A stretch of 64,000 nucleotides of DNA from Eucalyptus grandis (taxonomy: Eukaryota > Streptophyta > Magnoliopsida > Myrtales > Myrtaceae), in NCBI RefSeq assembly GCF_016545825.1, contig NC_052622.1, positions 5,151,001 to 5,215,000 of the forward strand, read 5' to 3'. Of this stretch, positions 54,841-64,000 are shown one piece after another (the first letter of the stretch is position 1; each line of letters opens with the position of its first letter). Made by a program: the position numbers and the translations under genes. The notes beneath the pieces were generated by a model that saw nothing but the letters and a program-made list of their open reading frames with translations, made no database searches and was not told the origin of the DNA.

Positions 54841-55485
54841 ATATAGTGATGATACACATGTATGTGTTGAAATTTGTGATGATGATGCATGATAGTATTA
54901 CGCATGGCTGCAAGGTAAGTTACGCCTGCAATGCATGTATGATTTGTATGATGCATCGAGTTGTTATTGGATTCCTTTACCTGCTGAGTGGTTGTACTCA
55001 CCCCTTTTGGGGACCAACATTTCAGATTAGTAGATGGTTTGAACGGTTGGATGTGACCGTGAGGAGGAGGATAGCAAGGAAAGGAGCTTTTGGATGCCGA
55101 CACTAATCGATGGACTTAAAGTGTATGACTGTTTGAGGAAACATCGGTCATCTTTTGGAGTGTAGCCGAATATAAAAAGACTACGGCATTTTGATGTACC
55201 GATGAATGATGTCCATCTAATTTAAGTAAATAAAAGTGTATGGCTTTTATTATAAATGTTTAGTAGGTGTGCATCGATTTCTGAATGTAGGGAAGGGAGT
55301 TGTTGGATGTGCTTCCGTATTTAAATTGCGCAAGGGACCGATCTAAAAGATGTAAACCCCCATGGTTGTATGGACCCGCTGCATTTGAAATGGTATCAGA
55401 GTGACATGTTATTAAGAAATTAAGTGGTAAGCAAACTGTGGCGACCCAAATCGGATCGGGGGCCGTCGAGGGGTGTCACATGGGT

Positions 55486-55890
55486 TCACTCTGAGCTGGC
55501 CGCGTCGGATTGGGCAGGGCCGGTTCAACATCGATTGCAGTTTAATTTTGTCCAATAAATTCATCGCGGTGCACAAATTGGCCCCTTGTGCTTGTGCCGT
55601 GCATTGACCGGCTTTTGACTTTTCAACCGACCATTCCCACACTTTTGCTTTCCTTGCACGTCCCATTTTTTGTGGTCGCTAGGCCACAATCGCTCACCTC
55701 CACACAATTGAGTCTGTAGTCAGAGATTTTTCCTTCTCTCGTTATTACTTCAAGAATAGTTTTTGAAGTAATGGAGACGGAGACATTTAGCAATGGATGA
55801 AAACATGGAATAGTTTTTGCATATTTGTTATTTGAATAAAGTGGGTTATAAAATATGCCATGTGATGGAAGTTTATAAACATCGATGCAA
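55486..55890 (+). pseudogene. Receptor upstream module fused to a juxtamembrane fragment (ghost locus 2)
   Basis: The right part of the module, split from its left part by the LTR insertion, runs to about 55755 (TTCATCGCGGTGCACAAATT, W-box phrase CGGCTTTTGACTTTTCAACC). Then ATGGAGACGGAGACATTTAG and GATGAAAACATGGAATAG follow. These correspond to the [15 protein letters not shown] region of the mini remnants, then AAAGTGGGTTATAAAATATG. Signal peptide and ectodomain are absent, so a deletion joined promoter to the kinase-exon start. Confidence 0.6.
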
Positions 55891-56036
55891 ACACAATAAA
55901 ATGCACTACTATCATAAAGTGTGAGGTGTTTCTCCTCTTTTTCATATTTCCAAATTATCCCTTTCAATCATGAGAAGTCATGTCTAAAATTCAAACTTCT
56001 CAAATTTTTAATGATCTTTTCTTTATAGTTTCTTTG

Positions 56037-56040
<4 letters not shown>

Positions 56041-56094
<54 letters not shown>
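56041..56094. repeat. (TTA)n microsatellite
   Basis: Eighteen consecutive ATT/TTA trinucleotides. The equivalent place in the related copy at 17480-17495 has only five. Confidence 0.95.
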
Positions 56095-56354
56095 GCCCTA
56101 AGAGTATTCCTCATTTCATGTTGAGAAATTTCAAATGATCACACGAAAGACATGGCCCATGATTGATTGTTGTGTTATGCATGATTAACATAAAAAAATG
56201 TTAGTTTCCTTCTTTTTCATCATCCTCTTCTAAATTAAATATATATAATTTCTTTAGTAACACTCACAGTTAAATAAAGAATCCTGCAATCATCAATTAT
56301 TCACATTTAATTTTTGCACATCTTCAAGAAAACAGATTTCACGCGTCATTGAAT

Positions 56355-56500
56355 TTTCTTTTCGGCGACCATTCCCACTGCTTTCCGTGTCTGATGCATC
56401 CATTTGTCGGTCGCTACACCGTGCAAGTCACTCGCTTCTTCCACACTCAAAGAGGAGTCGTCGGAGATATTTCTTGCTCTCTTCATCGTTTTAAGGAGGG
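56355..56500 (+). promoter_or_regulatory. Shortened upstream module of unit G
   Basis: Holds CGACCATTCCCACTGCTTTC, TCGGTCGCTACACCG, CACTCGCTTCTTCCACACTC and TCGTCGGAGATATTT, the last third of the module. The GC-rich start and the W-box phrase of other copies are missing here. This may mean weaker or altered expression, by inference. Confidence 0.45.
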
Positions 56501-56606
56501 AGCAACCCATGGTATTGCTCTCGTCTTTGTCTATCTCTCATTTACATATCGATACTAAACACTAGATCTGCTTAACCAATTCGTGCTCTCCACTACTGCA
56601 TAAGCT

Positions 56607-59586
56607 ATGCACCAAAATCAAACCCTTCTTCTCCTCCTCCTCCTTCTACATCAGTCTTTTAGCATTGCCATCGCAAATAATCATTGCACAACCTCTTGCG
56701 GCGAGGTCGCAAACATAAGTTACCCATTTCGGTTGATGGGAGACCCGAAATCTTGCGGCCACAGAGATTATGAGCTAGCCTGTATAGATAACCGCACCAT
56801 TTTGGATTTTAACTCGAGCAAGTACTTTGTACGCTCCATCAACCATAACAACCGAACGATTAGGGTCGTTGATGTCAAGCTGCAAAAGGGCAATTGCTCA
56901 TCCCTTCCTCTCCAGTCTTTATGGTGCCAGGATGGAAACACGTTCTATTATCCGTCATGCGTGGCTGTTTCGATCGTGAGTTGTGTGAAGGCCGTGGATT
57001 ATCGATCTTACATTGATGCTTCGTCATGCCTTGATGGACTTCCATTACTTAATTTCTCTGGTGCGAGAAGGCGAGTGTATGCCCTGGTCTATAGGGATGT
57101 CTCATCTGTGGAAACCGCATGCACTATAGAGTTTATGGCAATGCTGCCATGGTGGGTTTATGATTGTGATCTTCATTCCTATGCGCAAATTCACGAATAT
57201 ATGGTTTATGGATTCGACCTTAGATGGGACCCCAACAGTAAGATAGGTAAGGACTTTTGAGTTTGTCCAATTTCTTATAAAGAATAGGAAGGGTGTTGTA
57301 ACTTTTATATGATTCCCATTTAAGTGTTATCACTTTTTTTTTTGTTTTTTTATTTAAGTGTCACATTGAAGTAAAATCGATCATTTAAATGTTGCTTTCA
57401 GCAAATAGTCATACTAAATTTTTTTTTATTAATTTTTCATTTCGACGTGGATTCTTTTTATTTTTAATTTTTTTTAATTAATTGTCCAAATCAACGATGG
57501 CAATGTCAAATAGGACGATTGGCATTCATGTTAGATTTTCCGATCAGACATATTGCTGATGATTCTTAAGTGATCAAATTCAAATTTGTGGCACTCAAGT
57601 GTATAAAAAAAATATTATGACATTCAAGTGAGTGTCGTACGAAAGTTATGGTACTTCCAACGTACTTATCCCGAAATATTGTTAGGATATATTTGGTCAA
57701 AGACTGTAAAATTCCACTAAACGTGAAATGGAGCTAAGATCTTGTAGCTAGTTCAATGTTGTTGTGGTATTTTATAAGTACAACAATGAATACATTTTCA
57801 TTCATTTGTTAATTTAAATAATTAGAATTCCGCCAGTAAATCTTAGTGGATTGAACTTGATATACTCAATTATCAGTGTTTGATTATGATCTAAATAAGT
57901 GTCTTTTATTTTCTTCAGATTTCATTTGTTACATATTCTATCTCTTTTGCAGATATCGCCTATGGCCTTGCCCATACTCTCTGGCGTATTGAACATATCT
58001 CGTTCCTTCCCATCGGTAAACATCAATACAATCTTCATTGTGAAATTAAGTTAAGTGTTCCTAAATACAAACATTCAAGACACGCACAAATTGGTTATTC
58101 ATATAACAACAAATATATTATCTATTCAATTGTTTATCTATTTAGTCCAAATTCTGCCCACAAATCTTAGTGGATTGAACCGATATACACATTGCTTGAT
58201 TATGGTCTAAATAAGTGTCTTTTAAATGTTCTTCAGGTTTCGTTCGTTACAAACTCAATCTCTATTCGGAATCAGGGAACCACTACCTTGATGTGGTGGT
58301 GCGCTTTCTCTTGGACATCGGTAACATTACTATATTCGTCTCATTGTGAAATTGACTTTGAATTTCTAAATGCAAACATTTAACACATTCACAAATTGGC
58401 TATAAAAAATACAGTGCTTCAGTGCATGGTTGTGAAATTCATCTTGGGGGCCCCATGCGTGATGACGTTGCTAATACGCAAATGGAAGAGAATACACTTA
58501 GCAATGGATCAAAATGTTGAAGAATTTTTGCAATCCAACAATAACTTCTTGCCGATAAGGTATTCTTACTCAGACATCAAGAAAATCACGAGTGGCCTTA
58601 AGGATAAACTAGGTGAGGGAGGGTACGGGTCCGTGTTCAAAGGAAGACTCCGGAGCGGCCGTGAGGTGGCGGTCAAGATTCTAAAGAAGGGAAAAACAAA
58701 TGGGCAGGACTTCATCAGTGAAGTAGCTACCATTGGTAGAATTCATCATGTTAATGTTGTTAGACTCATTGGTTATTGCTTTGAGGGCTCTAAACAAGGT
58801 CTTGTCTATGATTTCATGCATAATGGATCTCTGGATAAGCACATTTTCTCACGAGAACAAGGGATTTCTCTTGAATGCAAGGAAGTGTAAGAGATTGCTC
58901 TCGGAGTGGCTAGAGGGATTGAATATCTTCATCGAGGATGCAATATCCAAATTTTACACTTTGATATTAAGCCTCATAACATTCTTCTAGACAGGGATTT
59001 CACCCCAAAAGTTTCTGACTTTGGGCTCGCAAGATTGTATCCCACGAATTACAACACTGTGTCTTTGACTGCTGCGAGAGGAACCTTAGGGTACATGGCT
59101 CCAGAGCTCGTCTTCAAGAACCTTAGAGGCATCTCTTACAAAGCCGATGTCTATAGTTTTGGAAAATTGTTGATGGAAATGGCCACTAGAAGGAAGAATG
59201 AGGACAAGGTTACAGGGTGTTCGAGTCACACTTACTTTCCTTTATGGGTTCATGACCAACTTAGTAAAGAATTGAAAATTCCAGTGGAAGTTAGTGAGGA
59301 CGAGAGGAAAATAATAAAGAAAATGATAATAGCTGCTCTTTGGTGCATACAATGGAATCCTAACAATCACCCTTCAATGCACAAAGTCTTGGAAATGCTC
59401 GAAGGAGAAGTAGATGATCTACAAATATCTCCTAAGCCACTCTTTTATGCAACAGAAATGTCAAGAAGGGATGATGGAACTTGGACTGACGAAGGCAATA
59501 ATACCATATCCACTACATCAACTAGTGCAATAACTTATGAAGATTCTCATCTTGAGTGTACTAGTATTAGCATTACACAAGTATAG
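56607..59586 (+). pseudogene. LRK10L-type receptor kinase G, one nonsense codon from intact
   Basis: Exons 56607-57246, 57953-58015, 58237-58320 and 58415-59586 have good GT/AG borders and the same phases as gene E, giving 652 codons if one stop is ignored. The signal peptide [17 protein letters not shown] is followed by the GUB_WAK ectodomain (CTTSCGEVANISYPFRLMGD), which lacks the [11 protein letters not shown] segment that ends E's exon 1. Kinase motifs are all kept: [40 protein letters not shown] at 58888-58890 replaces the TAT (Tyr) of gene E, after LECKEV, so the product would stop at 420 residues with only the N-lobe. As sequenced it is a recent pseudogene or encodes a truncated receptor. 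Confidence 0.85.
57285..57665. mobile_element. MITE-like element in intron 1 of unit G
   Basis: Counterpart of 25150-25540: AAGGGTGTTGTAACTTTTAT at the left and CGAAAGTTATGGTACTTCCA at the right, at the same intron position. Diverged mainly by point changes. Confidence 0.6.
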
Positions 59587-60950
59587 ACACATATCAAAAC
59601 CATTTGATCCCATCACATATGTGGTGTATTGAAACGTGATATTAATGATGTTTCATGTGTAGCTCCCTTTTCTTTGCCATCATTATATTATAGATGTTTA
59701 TGACTATATTGATGATCTTAATTGCGCCCAATTCATCTTTTAGCATTATCATATTAAAGATGTCATTGGTTATAGTTTGGACTCTTGGATCCGATGGAAA
59801 ATTTAGTGACTACTTTCAGCATAGGGCTGTGATGAGCAAGTTTGGGTTTCAAAGTCTTTGCTTAAAAGTCTAGCTAGCACATAACCTACTTTACGCGTGG
59901 CTTGATGACATTTCAGTGATTGCTATGTATTTATTGCCTCATTGCATATGAATAGTCACTATGAATAATATTGAAAATGATGGATGAAAAGGGATAATAA
60001 ACAACTTTGATTTAATGGCAGGGGAGTGCGCAATAGCCGGAGATATCAAAAGATGATCTCTCCCTGAATAACAATAATGATGAGATTAATTAAATTCTTA
60101 TTATATTTACTAGGTTGCTAAAGTTATCTTAGTGGTAAATGTGCACTTAAAAAATGACATTAGTTTTCCTTTTAGGGTTCATTGTCCAAGGCTATTATGT
60201 CAGGAGGGAATATCATTCGAGGGGGATATATATGTCATGTTTATTACAATGATTTGAGTATTCTATTCGAGTCTAAATTTATTTTGAATGTGAAGGAGTA
60301 TTACCATGTTCAATTTTCAAGACCCCGTTAACTGTCCCAAACCCTTCTTGCTATCACTTTTAAGCAAGTACATCACTCTTCATATCAAATTGAATGAAGT
60401 CGAAATAGTTGGGGGGGGACAAAATCCCAATACAAGAATGGATGAAAAATTTTACAATTTTTTGTGAATTTAATTTCGTCATTATTAAGATTGACTTTTT
60501 TTGAGCCGGTGAACGTGCTCGTTGACTCCAAGCCCAATAATCATTCAGATTTCGGATGAGTATTGGACCAATAATCATATAGCTTCATTTGCATTTTTCT
60601 GATTAAGAAGTGAGGAAAAAAGAATCGAACGGTGTGTTTGCATCATTTACAATTTCATTGCTTTTTTTCTTGGCTGGGATACAATATCTCTGTTTTTGGG
60701 CCACCCGAAAATCCAAGCAACACTTTCCGGTAACAGGTCCCTTAATTCGGGATACAGGGGCAAATGACAAAATGTCTAGGGGACCAAATCCGAAATAATA
60801 GAAAGGTCATGTCCTTAGATGCAAAAAAGTCGTCTCGCTAGTCGCTCCTTGCTTCCTTCCAGAAGTTTCTTTGCTTTAGCGAGGGAGGTCGCTTCTAGAC
60901 TCAAATGCTCAAACGCACTCAACCGCGAGCTTCCACTCCAGCTACATGCA
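59587..60950. repeat. 3' flank of unit G, duplicate of 27413-28760
   Basis: High similarity continues until the phrase CGCTTCTAGACTCAAATGCT near 60900, after which the two copies part. The frame at 60610-60798 is not conserved as protein. No gene. Confidence 0.7.
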
Positions 60951-63900
60951 TGCTGAAAGTGCTAGCATAAACACCTAGAGGAGGTGAATAGGTGTAAAAA
61001 TAGATTCTGCAAAATACAGTGAAAACCTTTACTTTTAACCTGAGTCTGAATAATAACAAATTTTTGAAACTGAGTCTGAAGAGCAGTAAACTTTGAGCGA
61101 GATCAGACTTTAGCAGTTTAATAGAACTACGAACAAAATAAAGATATTCAGGGAAAAGAATAAGAACACAAGATTTATAGTGGTTCGGCTTAGATCAAGC
61201 CTACTTCCAATCTCCCACGCTAACAGCCTTCTTGCTGGATTCCACTATGCGATCAACAAGAGATTACAACTTTAAGTGCAAACACTTAGTAGTAGATCAC
61301 ACTATCTCACTAAGTCACTTTTTTGGTATTTCTCTCACGATCACAAATGTTTAAGCTCATAAGAGATAAGTGTATGATCGGAGGTCACTCAAACTTTGGA
61401 ATTATAAATTCTACGCTCCGTCTCTTACTTGCTCATCGGTCCTTCATCTCCTTAAATACTCCTCCACTTCCAAACTAGCCGTTGGACAGTATCTCGAGGA
61501 TCGTCTTCCAATCTACCCGTTGGATAGATCTGTATCAAGAAGATTTGGTAGCCGTTGAGTGACAAAAGTAAAATCCCAAATTGATTCCGATCGCCCATAC
61601 AAACATAATCTCGGTTTCCATAAGTAGAGCTTCTTCGTATAGAAAGTTCTTGTCTTCAAGATCCAATTGTCAATCAATTAGATCAAGTCAATCAAATCAA
61701 TCAAATCAATCTTAATGTAGAATCCAAACCAGATTACTATTCATTATATGATTGGGGCTTGTGTTACGTTTTGTCGAATTTGGATGTAAAGTCTGAGTGC
61801 AACTGTACAATCTGTGTCTGAGTGCAATAGACTTTACAATCTGGGTTTGAACATATTTTGCTTCTGAACAGATTTAGCTTTAAGGTCTGAACACAGTTTG
61901 AATAAGTTCAGCTTCAGCATAGAGCTTATTTTCCAGTTCAGCTTCAGACTTTGACAATATCCTTTATTCGTTCTATCATTTGCATAGTCTATTACTCAAC
62001 CATTAAACATATTAGTAGCCTTTGATTTATTTTGTCATCTTCAAAACATCATAAGGGATTTCCCTAACAATCTCTCCATTTTTGATAAGTACAAAACAAT
62101 ATTTGAATATGCAGATTTGTAAACATACTTTTAAAAATATTAATTTAAATCAAAGGATATCAGAAGATAGCAAATAAATTGAGCATAAAAATATATAGAA
62201 AAATAACCGCAGCTCAATATTATGCAATAAATAATATCAACCAATCAACACATATGTATATTCATATCTTCTCCCCCTTTTTGTCATAATCAAAAGCGAT
62301 AACAATGGAAATAATATCACGTAGAGAATATAAAACGATAACAAATGTCTTGCATGAAACACAATTTCCAAAAAATCAGTAAATCGAATATTAAAGATAT
62401 GCAATATAGCTCACTTCGATCATATCAGCAAATATCCAATAAAAGTCACGGATGCATTATAAAATTCACTTATTCTTTTTGTCAAAACAAATTGATAATA
62501 TCAATAAGAGATTCGTTAATGACAAAAGGTAATAAGAGATGCACTAACCGGATTTTGTAGAACTTAAATTCTAACACATTTACCTTCTCCTTCCTTCCAT
62601 AATAAGATCATGATCATGATTGATTCAAAAAGATTTTTCTATAATTCATCAAAGCTACCCCTCAATTTGTTGCCTTTTTGAGTTAATCATGATTCTTTTC
62701 CTTTCTCTTGGATTCGCTTTCTCCCCTATCATCATAACAATATTTGCGAATAGAAATAATTGTTGCTTGTGCATGTTGAACATAATATTTTTCCGTTATA
62801 TCCTTTGTAGCAACAATATCCACAACGATCACTTGCATTTTGAAATTCGAGACAAAAATTTATTTTCTTCAATCAAGCTCTTGTCGAATTCAACCTCCAT
62901 AAACTTAACGAACTTTTTGCACAAATGAGCTGTAATAATATCCACATAATATATAATACCCTTTCTTCAAATAAACTAATTGAATAGCATATATAAAATT
63001 AAAATTCAGAACTACTGAACATTTCATACGACACATAAGGGATTTCCTTAACAAGCAAAAATTTTGCACAAGGAATAGAATCTTTAAGCCTCCAAAAAAT
63101 AGCATAGAATCTCCATGATTTTCAAATCTAGCTTTCCAAAATTCAAAAGGAATATCCTTTTGCGACATGCAAATTCTTGTATAACATATGATAATCCTTG
63201 CAAAAATATCACGTAATACCTTTATCTGATTTGTGGATCAAATTTGCTAGATATAAGATATCTTCTATGAATATAGCAAGAATATCCATGAATATGCAAT
63301 AATATCTTTCGAGATCAAAGGGATTTCCTTGAGCATAAATCTCAGATATATATTATTGATGCATTTCGTAAAAAGAAAGATATTTTTATCATGTGCCAAA
63401 TCAAGTAAAAACTTGTAATGCATTATATTTATGACAAAAGATATTTGCAATATAACAAATAATTATCCAAAAGTATGATAAATGCATGTAGAAATTTGTA
63501 GGGCGGGATGATAAAAAATATTCTCTTACCTATGGTATATGTACCATTAAAAAAAATCATTACCAATCTTCGCCTGAGATTCTTTTCTTATTGCACCAAA
63601 ATCTGCGTAGATTTGCAATCATTCTTGCCTTATTGAATTTCCTGCAATCAACTCATTTCCTTTTCGGTATCCATCAATTTGGATCCTTATTTGATGTTAG
63701 AGATAGATAATCAAATATTCTTTCTAAACTCATCATGATATATTATTTAAAGAAAGAACATTATGCACAATAAAATTAGGGAGAACCAAATCCTTGAATA
63801 TTTAAGAAAGAAAATTTTGCATAATAAATTAATATAACGTAAAACAGATTTTCACTTTGCAAAATATGACAAAATCTGAAAGCATAAAATTAAACCAAAT

Positions 63901-64000
63901 ATACTCAATTGTCTCTTAGCAAGATTTCAAAAATAATCACACATATTAAATCTCAATTCATGAATTACAAAAACAGATCATATGATTCTTTCTTCAATAA
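60951..64000. other. Noncoding, probably LTR-retroelement sequence
   Basis: Begins TGAAAGTGCTAGCATAAACA and soon has CACCTAGAGGAGGTGAATAG. At 62270 comes TCTCCCCCTTTTTGTCATAA. Both phrases are common in plant LTR-element noncoding DNA. The rest is AT-rich. All frames are under about 105 codons and show no pol, gag or other motif. No LTR boundary or second repeat falls inside the window. Confidence 0.4.

Larger units (their letters stand above)
52089..55480 (+). mobile_element. Solo-LTR-like retroelement insertion in a receptor upstream module
   Basis: Begins TGTGGCATCCCAGAAATTC and ends CGAGGGGTGTCACA, with TGGGT on both sides (52084-52088 and 55481-55485). The flanks rejoin perfectly to the module seen at 45640-45690. 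It has a TATA box, a purine-rich leader, exon-like GC-rich sequence and three separate tandem arrays, but no pol or gag. TGGTATCAGAG (about 55391-55401) resembles a primer site 80 bp before the end, so it might instead be one LTR plus a scrap of internal sequence. Plus-strand orientation is inferred from the TATA box. Confidence 0.8.

Noticed and set aside
54591..55103. 170-codon His/Ile-rich minus frame
   Set aside because: Produced by ATGATG tandem repeats in the LTR, not a protein gene.

Overview
This is a repeat-rich, AT-rich piece of a plant nuclear genome, almost certainly a eudicot and probably a woody one. Genes have introns with GT/AG borders. The intergenic space is filled with nested LTR retrotransposons, an L1-type LINE, TRIMs, Mutator-like elements and microsatellites. 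A cluster of rust-resistance-kinase (LRK10L/Lr10-type) receptor genes of this kind would fit Myrtaceae such as Eucalyptus, but that assignment is inference from memory only. No tRNA, rRNA or CRISPR was seen.

The backbone is a decaying tandem array of LRK10L-type receptor-like kinase genes on the + strand. Each unit consists of an upstream module, exon 1 (signal peptide plus GUB_WAK ectodomain), one or two small exons, and a large exon with the membrane segment and kinase. I count about eleven units or remnants. A (2209-2588 plus 13302-15266) is split by a Gypsy element. A mini fusion lies at 16976-17330. C (18841-19900) has lost its kinase and carries a TRIM. D (21395-23975) carries another TRIM and is truncated into the next promoter. 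E (24358-27412) is intact: four exons, 689 codons. A tail fragment sits at 29566-29651. A ghost locus at 45601-45960 has its promoter joined straight to 3' flank. A second mini fusion lies at 48235-48500. F (49330-50641) has lost its kinase. A second ghost lies at 55486-55890. G (56607-59586) is a near twin of E, broken only by one TAA in the kinase.

Mobile DNA explains most of the rest. A minus-strand chromovirus-type Gypsy element (2589-13301) has 3.1-3.2 kb LTRs with internal tandem arrays. An L1 LINE (33101-44815) has 17-bp target duplications. Inside the LINE sits a 5.9 kb solo LTR (34593-40539, duplication GTGTT), and inside that sits a roughly 2.5 kb inverted-repeat transposon carrying a captured C-terminal piece of a SCY1-like (SCYL2-type) gene. 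A Mutator-like element (31605-32778, 9-bp duplication) carries what looks like the acidic N-terminus of an ISWI remodeler. A second solo-LTR-like insertion (52089-55480, duplication TGGGT) interrupts a receptor upstream module. Broken ABCB transporter and probable GEM-like fragments sit at 28893-30780.

Only one gene (E) looks functional. The main interest is the evolutionary record: repeated duplication, unequal-exchange junctions, paralogous empty sites that date insertions, and several separate gene-fragment captures beside a fast-turnover immune-receptor family. The last 3 kb (60951-64000) has no recognisable coding sequence and resembles LTR-element noncoding DNA.
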